Below, one piece after another: positions 7,000 to 15,694 of a DNA stretch of 64,000 nt. Each line of letters starts with the position of its first letter. The stretch's first letter is position 1. Made by a program: the position numbers and the translations under genes. Source of the stretch: Weizmannia acidilactici (GTDB taxonomy: Bacteria; Bacillota; Bacilli; Bacillales; Bacillaceae_C); the NCBI RefSeq assembly GCF_008974225.1, contig NZ_BKZR01000009.1, positions 37,191 through 101,190 on the forward strand, written 5' to 3'. Below the pieces are notes generated by a model. The model had not been told where the DNA came from. It searched no databases and saw only the letters and a program-made list of their open reading frames with translations.

Positions 7000-9516
7000 T
7001 TACGCCTCCAGACGGCCGTGGCAGTTTTTATATTTTTTGCCGCTGCCGCACGGGCAAGGATCGTTACGGCCGATGCGCACTTTTTTGCGGACCGGTTTTT
7101 TCTTCACCGTTTCACCTTCCCCGCCTGGAACGACTGCCTGGCCTTTTGCCACTTCCTGGCGTTCCAAATTGTTCTGGATTTCTGCTTTCATCATATATTT
7201 TGCAGTATCTTCCTCGATTGATGCAATCATATTTTCAAACATGGCAAAGCCTTCCGACTGGTATTCGCGCAGCGGGTCAATCTGGCCGTATGCGCGCAAA
7301 TGGATGCCTTCGCGGAGGTGGTCCATTGCATCAATATGGTCGATCCACTTCGAGTCGACGGAACGCAGCAAAATGACCTTTTCAAATTCGCGCATTCTTT
7401 CCGGCCCGAATGCGGCTTCTTTTTCATCATAGCGCGCCTTCACCTTCGCCATGATGAGATCAACCATTTCATCCGGTTCTTTGCCGCGCAAATCATTCAG
7501 TGTAATATCTTCCTCATGGAGCAGGTTGCTGTGGCAATAATCGACAATGCCCCGGAGGTTCCATTCTTCCTCATCCTCATGTGCCGGCGCATTGGCGTTT
7601 ACCACCCGATCCACAACCGAACGGATCATTTTTTCAACAATTTCGCGCAAGTTCTCGGCGCTCAATACTTCATCACGCTGATTATAAATGATTTCGCGCT
7701 GCTGCCGCAATACATCATCGTACTGGAGCAATTGTTTCCGGGCATCAAAGTTGTTGCCTTCCACCCGTTTTTGCGCGGATTCCACGGCCCTTGACACCAT
7801 CTTGCTCTGAATCGGCTGGCTGTCATCCATCCCGAGCCGTTCCATCATACTCTTCATATTATCCGATCCGAAGCGGCGCATCAACTCATCTTCCATCGAC
7901 AAGTAGAATTGCGTCACCCCCGGATCCCCCTGGCGCCCGGAACGGCCTCGCAGCTGGTTATCGATCCGCCTTGATTCGTGGCGCTCCGTCCCGATGACGG
8001 CAAGGCCGCCGAGTTCGACGACGCCTTCCCCAAGTTTAATATCGGTACCGCGCCCGGCCATGTTCGTTGCGATCGTGACCGCGCCTTTTTGCCCGGCCTG
8101 CTTGATGATTTCCGCTTCACGCTCATGGTTTTTCGCGTTCAATACGTTATGCGGGACGCCTTTCTTTTTCAGCATCGAAGAAATCAATTCAGAAGTTTCG
8201 ATGGCGACCGTCCCGACAAGCACCGGCTGGCCAAGGTCATGGCGCTGTTTAATATCCTCGACAACGGCCTTGAATTTGCCTTCCATCGTCTTATAGATCA
8301 AATCCGGGCGGTCTTCGCGGATGACCGGGCGGTTTGTCGGGATGACGACGACGCGCATATTGTAAATGTTCCGGAACTCTTCTTCTTCTGTTTTTGCCGT
8401 ACCGGTCATCCCGGCGAGTTTTGCATACATCCGGAAGTAGTTTTGGAACGTGATCGTTGCCATTGTCATGCTTTCGTTCTGGATCTGCACACCTTCTTTC
8501 GCTTCGATTGCCTGGTGCAGCCCTTCACTGAAGCGGCGGCCTTTCATCAAACGCCCTGTGAACTGGTCGACAATGATAATTTCCCCATCCTGCACGACAT
8601 AATCCACATCGCGGTGCATCGCGACATTGGCCTTCAGCGCCTGGTTAATATGGTGGTTGATCGTGACATTGCTGATATCGTATAGGTTTTGAATATGGAA
8701 GTATTTTTCCGCTTTCGTTATGCCCTCTTCTGTCAGCAGCACGCTTTTTGTTTTCACATCATACGTGTAGTCTTCATCTTTTTTCAGTGTACGTACGAAC
8801 GCATTCGCCTGTGTATACAGCGCGGTAGATTTTTCGGCCTGTCCGGAAATGATGAGCGGCGTGCGGGCTTCGTCGATCAAGATCGAGTCAACTTCATCGA
8901 TGACCGCAAAGTTCAACGGGCGCTGCACTTTTTGTTCCAAATACAGCACCATATTGTCGCGGAGGTAATCGAAGCCGAATTCATTATTTGTCCCATATGT
9001 GATATCCGCGTCATAAGCTTCCTTTTTTTCTTCGCTCGACATGTTGCTTAGATTCAAGCCGACTGTCAGACCGAGAAATTTATACAGTTCACCCATTTCA
9101 ACGGCATCGCGCTTCGCCAGATATTCGTTGACGGTCACAACATGGACGCCCTTGCCGGCCAAAGCATTCAGGTAAACAGGCATCGTTGCGGTCAAGGTTT
9201 TCCCTTCACCGGTTTTCATTTCGGCAATATTACCTTCATGAAGCGTAATGCCGCCCATTAATTGGACATGATAGGGATAGAGCCCGAGCACGCGTTTTGC
9301 ACCTTCGCGGACGACCGCAAAAGCTTCCACAAGTAGGTCGTCCAGGCTTTCGCCGTTTTGATAGCGCTGCTTGAATTCTTCCGTTTTGGCGCGCAATTGC
9401 TCATCCGAAAGCTTTTCCATGTCCGGGGCCAATTCTTCAATCTGGTTTGCAATCTTCTCAAGATGTTTCAGTTCACGTTTGTTGGCATCAAACACTTTAT
9501 CTAAAAAAGCCACCAT
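7000..9516 (-). CDS. secA: Preprotein translocase ATPase SecA
   Basis: An 838-residue motor ATPase that drives unfolded preproteins through the SecYEG channel. Typical motifs are present: Walker A GEGKTLTATMP (near residue 100), the DEAD-like VIDEVDSILID, TNMAGRGTDIKLG, the arginine-finger region GRSGRQGDPG, and a C-terminal zinc-binding CPCGSGKKYKNCH that contacts SecB or ribosomes. The length matches Bacillus SecA (about 841). The start at 9516 (MVAFLDKVFD) has AAAGGAGCG upstream. The order hpf-secA-prfB of B. subtilis is kept except for two chromate-transporter genes inserted upstream. Confidence 0.98.
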   Translation of the reverse strand: MVAFLDKVFDANKRELKHLEKIANQIEELAPDMEKLSDEQLRAKTEEFKQRYQNGESLDDLLVEAFAVVREGAKRVLGLYPYHVQLMGGITLHEGNIAEMKTGEGKTLTATMPVYLNALAGKGVHVVTVNEYLAKRDAVEMGELYKFLGLTVGLNLSNMSSEEKKEAYDADITYGTNNEFGFDYLRDNMVLYLEQKVQRPLNFAVIDEVDSILIDEARTPLIISGQAEKSTALYTQANAFVRTLKKDEDYTYDVKTKSVLLTEEGITKAEKYFHIQNLYDISNVTINHHINQALKANVAMHRDVDYVVQDGEIIIVDQFTGRLMKGRRFSEGLHQAIEAKEGVQIQNESMTMATITFQNYFRMYAKLAGMTGTAKTEEEEFRNIYNMRVVVIPTNRPVIREDRPDLIYKTMEGKFKAVVEDIKQRHDLGQPVLVGTVAIETSELISSMLKKKGVPHNVLNAKNHEREAEIIKQAGQKGAVTIATNMAGRGTDIKLGEGVVELGGLAVIGTERHESRRIDNQLRGRSGRQGDPGVTQFYLSMEDELMRRFGSDNMKSMMERLGMDDSQPIQSKMVSRAVESAQKRVEGNNFDARKQLLQYDDVLRQQREIIYNQRDEVLSAENLREIVEKMIRSVVDRVVNANAPAHEDEEEWNLRGIVDYCHSNLLHEEDITLNDLRGKEPDEMVDLIMAKVKARYDEKEAAFGPERMREFEKVILLRSVDSKWIDHIDAMDHLREGIHLRAYGQIDPLREYQSEGFAMFENMIASIEEDTAKYMMKAEIQNNLERQEVAKGQAVVPGGEGETVKKKPVRKKVRIGRNDPCPCGSGKKYKNCHGRLEA

Positions 9517-9687
9517 TCAAAACGCTCCTTTTAATTTCAAAATCAAAGAGGCCATTTGCATAGAACCTGCCGCAATTCCTGGCCTGTACACCGGTTCCAA
9601 TAAGGCAACCGCCTTGTAAATATTTGTTGTACCATCATTCTTATGGTCCGCCCCTTTATTTTGTTCCTTGCAAGTACACCTTATTTC

Positions 9688-9716
9688 ATTTTAACACCGA
9701 AACCCGGCATGTACAA
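9688..9716 (-). promoter_or_regulatory. Probable sigma-A promoter of secA
   Basis: Minus-strand TTGTAC (9711-9716), a 17-base spacer and TAAAAT (9688-9693) lie about 170 bases before the secA start. Confidence 0.5.
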
Positions 9717-9769
9717 CTTAAGAACCCGGGCGGGATATACCGGCCGGGTGTAGTTTAAAAAACAACTCA

Positions 9770-9890
9770 TGTTTTCGCATGATTCATCTAAAGGATGTGT
9801 TATCGCAAAATCCGCTTCGCTCATAGCGCGTCCGCGAGTTTACCCCGCAGGTGTCCCATAAACAAACGATCATCAACAAAAAAACTTAAC
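9770..9890 (+). repeat. Degenerate interspersed repeat (ATCATCAACA family)
   Basis: This intergenic stretch between the chrA pair and secA carries CGCAGGTGTCCC and then CGATCATCAACAAAAAAA. The same layout occurs at 58965-58999 and, inverted, at about 4015-4055. It has no coding potential. It resembles GC-rich AGGAGTCTCGC-type intergenic repeats common in Bacillus genomes (from memory). Confidence 0.5.
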
Positions 9891-9895
9891 AGCGC

Positions 9896-10426
9896 CTATC
9901 TTAAAAAAATGGCCCCATAAAGCAGCGCGCCGCATATGACATAGACGGGGCTGATCCCCCATCTTTCGAGCAGGAAAAAACTGGCGATGGATATCATCAG
10001 CACATGAATGATGCCGATTGTATGGTAGGCATTTGCAAAAAAGTCAAATGCTACCATGGCCAGCAGCACGGCGATTGCCGGGCGTACGAATTTTGTCATA
10101 TTTTTTACTTTTGGCGAGTTCCGGTTTCTCATCAACAGTCCGAGTAGCATCATCAACAAAATCAATGACGGGGCAATGGTGGCGAACAGGGCAACGGTCG
10201 CACCCAAAACACCCGCTTTGTCAAATCCAATATACCCGGCAAGCTCCGGGGCAATCGGGCCGGGGAGCGCATTTCCGACCGCGACCATTTCGCTGAATTC
10301 ATGGACTGAATACCAGTGGTAACGGTCAACCACTTCATGCTCCAAAAGCGGAACGGACGCCGGCCCGCCGCCGTAACCGAGTAAATTGGCGATCAGGTTG
10401 GCTAAAAATAATTTCCAGTATATCAT
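9896..10426 (-). CDS. Chromate transporter, second half-protein (ChrA family)
   Basis: A 176-residue membrane protein of the short-chain CHR family, in which two half-size proteins together replace one full-length ChrA. The N-terminal GYGGGPASVPLLEHEVV and GNALPGPIAPELAGYIGF are the conserved CHR motifs, followed by about five TM helices. It should work with the neighbouring half as a chromate or sulfate-type anion carrier. The substrate here is inferred from the family only. Its ATG overlaps the upstream gene by four bases (ATGA). Confidence 0.85.
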   Translation of the reverse strand: MIYWKLFLANLIANLLGYGGGPASVPLLEHEVVDRYHWYSVHEFSEMVAVGNALPGPIAPELAGYIGFDKAGVLGATVALFATIAPSLILLMMLLGLLMRNRNSPKVKNMTKFVRPAIAVLLAMVAFDFFANAYHTIGIIHVLMISIASFFLLERWGISPVYVICGALLYGAIFLR

Positions 10427-10992
10427 GAGGCATGCTCCTGTTTTTTCTGATCAAAATCTTTTTTTGTCAATAAGGCAATGGCCAACAGCGCCCCAATCAA
10501 AAATGCGGGATGGATGCCCAATACAACCATGACGACAACGCCCGCCGCCATGACGATCATCGTAAGCAGCCAGCCGATTGCTTCAATGGATTTTTTCACA
10601 AAACCCCATGTCAGCATGCCGAGCATCACCCCCGCCACAGTGACAACCGCTTTTGACATGCCCTGCACCCAGGGCTTATCTTTATAAGCGTTCAGCGCCG
10701 TCAAAAAAACGATCATCAGAATGACCGTCGGCACAACAGTCCCCACCAGTGCCACCAGCATTCCCGGGATTCCGCGCACCCGGTAACCGAGATAGCCCGA
10801 CATCTTTGTATTGATCGGGCCCGGAAGCGTATTGGCCAGGGCAAGGATGTCGGAAAATTCTTCGTCTCCCATCCATTTATATACTTTCACCACTTCCCGG
10901 TGCATGAGCGGAATCGCAGAAAGCCCGCCGCCAAAGCCGAGCAGGCCGGCTCTGCAAAATGCCATAAAGATATCCCGATATTTCACTTTCAC
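10423..10992 (-). CDS. Chromate transporter, first half-protein (ChrA family)
   Basis: A 189-residue partner of the preceding entry. GFGGGLSAIPLMHREVV and ANTLPGPINTKMSGYLGYRV are the CHR signatures, and several hydrophobic helices follow. Pairs of this kind (ywrA/ywrB in B. subtilis) confer chromate efflux. The start is GTG at 10992 with AAGGA upstream. The two genes sit between secA and hpf, where B. subtilis has none, so they are an insertion into a conserved block. Confidence 0.85.
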   Translation of the reverse strand: MKVKYRDIFMAFCRAGLLGFGGGLSAIPLMHREVVKVYKWMGDEEFSDILALANTLPGPINTKMSGYLGYRVRGIPGMLVALVGTVVPTVILMIVFLTALNAYKDKPWVQGMSKAVVTVAGVMLGMLTWGFVKKSIEAIGWLLTMIVMAAGVVVMVVLGIHPAFLIGALLAIALLTKKDFDQKKQEHAS

Positions 10993-11093
10993 ACTACCAC
11001 GATCCTTTTATGGTGAACTGCCACCTATTATACCACAGGTAAATGCCTTGAAGGAGCTTTTCATGGTATTCCGTATTCAGGGGGCATAAATAT

Positions 11094-11123
11094 AAAACAC
11101 CCGCAGCCTTTTGCCGCGGGTGT
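11094..11123 (-). terminator. Terminator of hpf
   Basis: Minus-strand ACACCCGCGGC and GCTGCGGGTGT pair around a short loop and are followed by a U-rich run. It lies directly after the hpf stop. Confidence 0.8.
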
Positions 11124-11130
11124 TTTTGCT

Positions 11131-11691
11131 TTATACCGTTTCAATCAGCCCGTATTTCCCGTCTTTCCGGCGGTATACGATGTTGGTATTGTTGGTTTCC
11201 GCATCGGTGTAGATGAAGAAGTTATGGCCCAAGAGGTTCATTTGCAGCACCGCTTCTTCACTGTCCATTGGTTTGAGGTTAAAGTGTTTGGTCCGCACAA
11301 TTTGCAGTTCTGTGTCTTCTTCTTTCTCGGCTTGGTTGTCTTTCAATCCGGCATCAGGGGTGAAAAGCTCCCTTGTACTTCCTTTTTCGCGCAATTTCCG
11401 GTTTACTTTTGTTTTATGTTTACGGATTTGCCGCTCCAATTTGTCTGTAATTAAGTCAATCGCCGCATACATGTCTTCATTGGATTCTTCTGCGCGTAAT
11501 ACGAGATGCGGCATTGGAATGGTTATTTCAACTTTAGAAGTTTTATCCGGGTTCACTTTTAGTTTTACATTGACGGAAGTGTTTGGCGTTTCTACAAAAT
11601 ACCGATCCAACTTGTTCACTTTTTTCTCAACATAATCCCTGATTGCCGGAGTTACCTCAATGTTTTCGCCACGAATGTTGTAGTTCATCAT
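11131..11691 (-). CDS. hpf: Long-form ribosome hibernation promoting factor
   Basis: A 186-residue long HPF (YvyD type). The N-terminal domain (about 1-95; NYNIRGENIEVTPAIRDYVEKKVNKLDRYF) binds the 30S decoding region. A charged linker covers 96-130. The C-terminal domain (LNLLGHNFFIYTDAETNNTNIVYRRKDGKYGLIE) drives dimerisation of 70S ribosomes into 100S particles in stationary phase. AGGAGGGG precedes two adjacent ATGs at 11691 and 11688; either could start translation, and the second matches B. subtilis (MNYNIRG). I saw no clear sigma-B or sigma-H box upstream. Confidence 0.95.
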   Translation of the reverse strand: MMNYNIRGENIEVTPAIRDYVEKKVNKLDRYFVETPNTSVNVKLKVNPDKTSKVEITIPMPHLVLRAEESNEDMYAAIDLITDKLERQIRKHKTKVNRKLREKGSTRELFTPDAGLKDNQAEKEEDTELQIVRTKHFNLKPMDSEEAVLQMNLLGHNFFIYTDAETNNTNIVYRRKDGKYGLIETV

Positions 11692-11921
11692 GTGGACCCC
11701 TCCTATTCAACTGGCAGCACCCTCGCAAACGGCTTGTATCCGCCATTTGTTTGGGCTTTCACTTTAGCATTAGAAACGCTGCCTTCTTTAATGATCTTAC
11801 ATTTATATATTTACACATTGCCTGTCTAAATTCCTTCTTTTTTGGCGAATTTTTTTGAGAAATTTGTTACAAACTTTTTTGCGAATTTCGTGTTGATCGG
11901 CGGTATCCGGTTATCAGCTTT
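11692..11921. other. Intergenic region between hpf and fliT
   Basis: About 230 bases hold the hpf ribosome-binding site and, presumably, its promoter. No confident -35/-10 pair, operator or RNA gene is recognised. Confidence 0.4.
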
Positions 11922-11954
11922 ATAAAAATGAGATCCCAGTGGAAATGGGATCCC
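11922..11954 (-). terminator. Terminator of the fliD-fliS-fliT operon
   Basis: Minus-strand GGGATCCCA pairs with TGGGATCTC (loop of seven) and is followed by ATTTTTA. The left arm overlaps the fliT stop codon. Confidence 0.75.
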
Positions 11955-12301
11955 TATCTTTTTCTATCATAAAACCTTCCGTCATTTAATTGCAGCGACT
12001 GGTACGGATTAATGTATTTCTTCATGGATGTTTTCTTTTTCACGGTCTGTTTGATATCTTGGCGGATCTCCAAAAGCGTTTCCTCCAAAAGAGGCTTGAG
12101 CCTCTTGTCCAATGCCGCGATTTTCTTCCCGAGCAATTGCTCCTCCGGCGAAAAAGGGGGCTTTAGTGAAGCAAGCAACGCCCCCCTCTTGTCAAGCAGA
12201 CGATTGATGTTTCCAATCAGCTCTTCCCTTGATTGCCCTTTGTTGAATTCTTCCAGCAGATCTTCCGTCAATTTCAGGCAGGTTGTTAAATCTCCCATCA
12301 T
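11954..12301 (-). CDS. fliT: Flagellar export chaperone FliT
   Basis: A 115-residue, mainly helical small protein. It is placed by context (last gene of flaG-fliD-fliS-fliT) and by the C-terminal INPYQSLQLNDGRFYDRKR, which resembles the conserved end of Bacillus FliT. FliT proteins chaperone the filament-cap protein FliD before export. The start overlaps the fliS stop by four bases (ATGA), so translation is coupled. The sequence is weakly conserved, so the name rests largely on position. Confidence 0.8.
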   Translation of the reverse strand: MMGDLTTCLKLTEDLLEEFNKGQSREELIGNINRLLDKRGALLASLKPPFSPEEQLLGKKIAALDKRLKPLLEETLLEIRQDIKQTVKKKTSMKKYINPYQSLQLNDGRFYDRKR

Positions 12302-12702
12302 GCCTTACCGCCCTGTCCGTAAGTTTGCTGGCGGTTCAACTGGATCACCTGCTTCCAAGTGTCACGGAAATCCGCCACCAATTCTTCGACTGTATCCAGC
12401 TTCGAGGAGTCGTTTTTAATATTGGCCTGGATTAATTCACGCAGCATGAAATCGTAAAGTGCCAGCATTTTTTCCGCCGCAGCGAATTTTTCCGTATCAA
12501 GGGTGACCATCAGTTCCCGGATGATATTTTGCGCTTTTTGGATATTTTTATTTTTCTCATCCATATTTTTATTTTCCAATGCTTTTTTGGCCAAATGGAT
12601 GAATTTGAGGCAGCCGTTATACAACATTAATGTCAGCTCGCCGGAAGATGCTGTTGTAATTGCGTTGTTTTGGTACGCCTGATAAGGATTACGTGTTGCC
12701 AA
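12298..12702 (-). CDS. fliS: Flagellin export chaperone FliS
   Basis: A 134-residue four-helix chaperone that binds the disordered C-terminus of flagellin and prevents premature polymerisation. In B. subtilis it also helps FliW/CsrA control of flagellin. NPYQAYQNNAITTASSGELTLMLYNGCLKFI is the conserved FliS N-terminus. It starts at TTG 12702 after AAGGAGAGAG. It lies 16 bases downstream of fliD and overlaps fliT. Confidence 0.95.
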   Translation of the reverse strand: MATRNPYQAYQNNAITTASSGELTLMLYNGCLKFIHLAKKALENKNMDEKNKNIQKAQNIIRELMVTLDTEKFAAAEKMLALYDFMLRELIQANIKNDSSKLDTVEELVADFRDTWKQVIQLNRQQTYGQGGKA

Positions 12703-12718
12703 TTAAGCTCTCTCCTTT

Positions 12719-14794
12719 TTAACTGCTGAAAAAGCTGGATAAATAAGTTGCTTGGTTATTATAAGTTTGTATCGCTTGTTCCATCGCCGAAAACTGCGCG
12801 TAATAGCGGTCTTCGAGATCGTTCAGCTTATCGTTCATATCGTTAATTTTTTCCGTTAGCGCATCGATGTCTTTCCCGATGCTGAACTGGCTGTTAACAT
12901 AGGTGGATTTGCCGGCTTTGTCCACAATGGTGTTATACGTATTATTGACACTGTCGTAAAGTCTTTGGATAATGCCTTCCTCCGATGTCGTGCTGCCGGT
13001 GCCGCGGAACAAGAGTTCAACCGAGTCGGGATCTTCTTGAATGGCAGCCCTCAGTTTGTCTTCATCGATTTCCAGTTTTCCGCCTTCGAGCCAGTCTGAA
13101 GTCGTAGTGATGCCGATGCTCGCAAGCGTATTGTATGTCGATGAAATATTCGGATTGTCCACTTTTGTATAGATTAATGTCCGCATATTGGACAACGAAC
13201 TTTGCAGCGTCATATCGTTCCGCAGCAAGCCGCTTTTCGCTTTCGCATCCCATTGGTTTTGCTGCGTTTCCGTCATTTGGGAACGCTGGTCGTCCGTCAG
13301 CGGCGCATAATCGGAGTACCGCTCCTCATCCAGTTTAGACTGGACAGCATCAATCAGGCTGTTGTACTGGTCCACGAAATTTTTGATGTTGTTGTAGATG
13401 GTGTCCACGTCGTTGGAAACCGAGATGGTGACCGGCGAGTCGAATTCGCTTTTTAACGTATAGGTGACGCCGCTGATGGTGAAGGTGTTTGATGTCCGTT
13501 CGGTATCCAACCCATTTATGTTGAACACGGCATTCGTACCACCGTATTCAGTGCTGCCGCTAAATTTTAATGTATCCCGCAAAAAATCGTAAGTATCTGT
13601 ATCAGAAGAAATAATGATTTCATTACCGTTATCCACAGATGAAGACGAATTAAAATTACCGGTCTCTTTTCTCGTCAGCGTAAACATATCTTTATATTCG
13701 TCATAATACATTGTCAAACCTAAGTTTGAATTGTTCACTTTAGAAATGACATCATTTAACGTTTTGTCCGCGCCGATATAAAAATTGCCGTTCACCAGCC
13801 CGCTTGAAGTATACGTTTTTAAGTTAAAAGAAGTGTAGTTTTGCTGGTAGCTGATTTGGATAGCAGAACCGCTATAAGTTGACCCGAAATCGCTATTAAA
13901 ATCAATTTTTCCCGTTTCCGGATTAAGGGTGCCGATCTGGGTCGAACCAATGAATAAATTCATATTTCCGTCCGTGCCTTGGGAGAGTGATACGTTATTG
14001 TTTCCAACTGTCATAGTAAATGAATCGGTGATAATGTCCCCAAAGTCCAATTGTATTGATTTCGTATCAGACGAGACGGTTGCACTTTTTGTTGCTTTAT
14101 CCACCACGTATTCAACACTAATGCTCGTCCCGGCGGAAATATTTGAATTAAATTTTAATGTTGCCTGCCCGCCAGCAGTTGTAAGTAAAACCTGGTTATC
14201 ACTGAGCGTAACGGACGGATCTGTCACCACTTCATAAGTTTTTCCGTTCATTTTTACATTCATTGGCATATTACTGTTAAGTGTGCCCTTTAAGTCAAAC
14301 GTAACAGACGTTGGATCTGTGGAGTCCCCTTTGGCTGTTATGGTATCCGATATTACTCCCCCTTGGCTCCATTCGATTGACCCGCTGAAATTTCCTGACT
14401 GTTTCCATAAGGATTGATTCAAATCAACCTTATTGGATGAATCTGTTGAAATTGGGGCTGCGGCTACCCTCGTCGCTGCCGTCGCCAATTGTGTTACACT
14501 TTGAATTGTCGTTGACCCCAGCGATGCATTATTCGCCGCTGTTGCCGTTACATAGCTTTCATTTGATGAAGTCGTCGTGCGTGCCCTGTATTTTGAAGTC
14601 AGTTTCATATCCGACAAGGTCGTCCGGAAATCGTAATATTTCTGGTTCAGCGTGCGGTAATCGTCTTCCTGCCATTCGAGTATCTGCTTTTGCTGCTGCA
14701 GTTTAATGAGTGGCTGCTTTGCGGCTGTCATCATTTTTTCAACAATAGAGTCAATATCCATGCCGCTCGCCAGGCCCGTGATTCTTTGCACCAT
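12719..14794 (-). CDS. fliD: Flagellar filament cap protein FliD
   Basis: A 691-residue hook-associated protein 2, which forms the cap under which flagellin subunits fold. The N-terminal MVQRITGLASGMDIDSIVEKMM and the C-terminal coiled coil (DIDALTEKINDMNDKLNDLEDRYYAQFSAMEQAI) are typical FliD D0/D1 regions. The central D2/D3 part (about 110-440) is Ser/Thr/Asp-rich and enlarged: B. subtilis FliD is near 500 residues. This surface-exposed part varies widely between species. The start at 14794 follows AAGGACG. Confidence 0.95.
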   Translation of the reverse strand: MVQRITGLASGMDIDSIVEKMMTAAKQPLIKLQQQKQILEWQEDDYRTLNQKYYDFRTTLSDMKLTSKYRARTTTSSNESYVTATAANNASLGSTTIQSVTQLATAATRVAAAPISTDSSNKVDLNQSLWKQSGNFSGSIEWSQGGVISDTITAKGDSTDPTSVTFDLKGTLNSNMPMNVKMNGKTYEVVTDPSVTLSDNQVLLTTAGGQATLKFNSNISAGTSISVEYVVDKATKSATVSSDTKSIQLDFGDIITDSFTMTVGNNNVSLSQGTDGNMNLFIGSTQIGTLNPETGKIDFNSDFGSTYSGSAIQISYQQNYTSFNLKTYTSSGLVNGNFYIGADKTLNDVISKVNNSNLGLTMYYDEYKDMFTLTRKETGNFNSSSSVDNGNEIIISSDTDTYDFLRDTLKFSGSTEYGGTNAVFNINGLDTERTSNTFTISGVTYTLKSEFDSPVTISVSNDVDTIYNNIKNFVDQYNSLIDAVQSKLDEERYSDYAPLTDDQRSQMTETQQNQWDAKAKSGLLRNDMTLQSSLSNMRTLIYTKVDNPNISSTYNTLASIGITTTSDWLEGGKLEIDEDKLRAAIQEDPDSVELLFRGTGSTTSEEGIIQRLYDSVNNTYNTIVDKAGKSTYVNSQFSIGKDIDALTEKINDMNDKLNDLEDRYYAQFSAMEQAIQTYNNQATYLSSFFSS

Positions 14795-14815
14795 CGTCCT
14801 TCAATCCCCCTTCTA

Positions 14816-15193
14816 TCAAATCTTCTCATCGATGAGAAACCCAATATTGCGCATCATATCCGCGTAGGTGTCCAAAATCCTTTTCGGCGGAATTTCTTTG
14901 ATCACCCTGTTCGACTGGTCATCGACAATGGTGACATAATATTCTTTCAATCGGTCGTGAAATTGAAATTTTAAATGGGTGGATGATCCGGATAAAAATT
15001 GGTTCAACTGTTCCACCGCTTTTTTTACTTTTTCTTTTGTAACTTCACCGTTAACAGAAAGGGCTTCATCCCCGTTTTGCTGAAGTTGGTTTGTTTGGGT
15101 CTGCTCCGCCCCTGTGTTCTTTTCTGCCTGTTTCTGTGCTGTACTTGTTATGAAAGGCGTTTGTGCAGTCTGGCGCTTCATCGCTTCAATCAT
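14816..15193 (-). CDS. flaG: FlaG-family flagellar protein
   Basis: A 125-residue protein whose C-terminal half (LKFQFHDRLKEYYVTIVDDQSNRVIKEIPPKRILDTYADM) is the FlaG domain; the N-terminal half is Gln/Asn-rich and probably disordered. FlaG influences filament length in some bacteria. I choose the ATG at 15193 (MIEAMKRQ), preceded by AAGGGGAT. A GTG nine codons upstream is in frame but has no ribosome-binding site. It is the first gene of flaG-fliD-fliS-fliT. Confidence 0.88.
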   Translation of the reverse strand: MIEAMKRQTAQTPFITSTAQKQAEKNTGAEQTQTNQLQQNGDEALSVNGEVTKEKVKKAVEQLNQFLSGSSTHLKFQFHDRLKEYYVTIVDDQSNRVIKEIPPKRILDTYADMMRNIGFLIDEKI

Positions 15194-15407
15194 CGCAAGT
15201 ATCCCCTTATTCACCGGCACCAGACCATGTGCGGATTGGGTGGTGCCCCGATTTTTGTTCTATTTATTGTATCGGATGTTTCCGGTGAATTTTAACACCT
15301 ACTGCAGGGGAAAATTTCTTTTAAAAGGCGGATACCCATACAGGCAATGGGTGATTCACATATGCTTTATCGTAAACAAAATCACCAGTATTGAGGAGGA
15401 AAATGAA

Positions 15408-15686
15408 ATGAATACAGGTTATCCGGAAATACCCTATTATCACGAAACATATGAAAGCGAGGATGTAAGGAGACCGTTCGGTTTTGGAGGATTTGGGGGA
15501 TTCGGGTTCCGGCCTTGGGGGTTCAGGCCGTGGGGATTCAGGCCGTGGGGGGGCGGTTTCGGCGGACCGTTCCTTGGCGGCCTAGTAGGCGGCCTGGCCA
15601 CTTCCGCACTGCTCGGCCCGGGATTATACGGCGGTTATCCTTATTACGGCTACGGGTACGGGGGCGGCTACCCGTATTACTGGTAA
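15408..15686 (+). CDS. Gly/Tyr/Phe-rich small protein with FRPWG repeats, possibly a spore-coat protein
   Basis: A 92-residue protein with ATG at 15408 behind an excellent GAGGAGGAAAATGAA site. A short acidic N-terminus (about 1-23) leads into GFGGFGGFGF, three tandem FRPWG units (about residues 33-48), a Gly-rich hydrophobic stretch (GGLVGGLATSALLGPGLYGG) and a Tyr-rich tail YPYYGYGYGGGYPYYW. Composition and size resemble Tyr/Gly-rich coat or exosporium-type proteins of bacilli, but I do not recognise the family. It stands alone and divergent from flaG. The frame is open further upstream, but no start there has a ribosome-binding site. Confidence 0.8.
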   Translation: MNTGYPEIPYYHETYESEDVRRPFGFGGFGGFGFRPWGFRPWGFRPWGGGFGGPFLGGLVGGLATSALLGPGLYGGYPYYGYGYGGGYPYYW

Positions 15687-15694
15687 AATTGTCG

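Noticed and set aside
7978..8685. 235-codon plus-strand frame inside secA
   Set aside because: Antisense shadow of highly conserved secA sequence.
15114..15407. Longer start for the Gly/Tyr-rich protein
   Set aside because: The added sequence overlaps the flaG region on the other strand and lacks a ribosome-binding site, whereas ATG 15408 has an excellent one.
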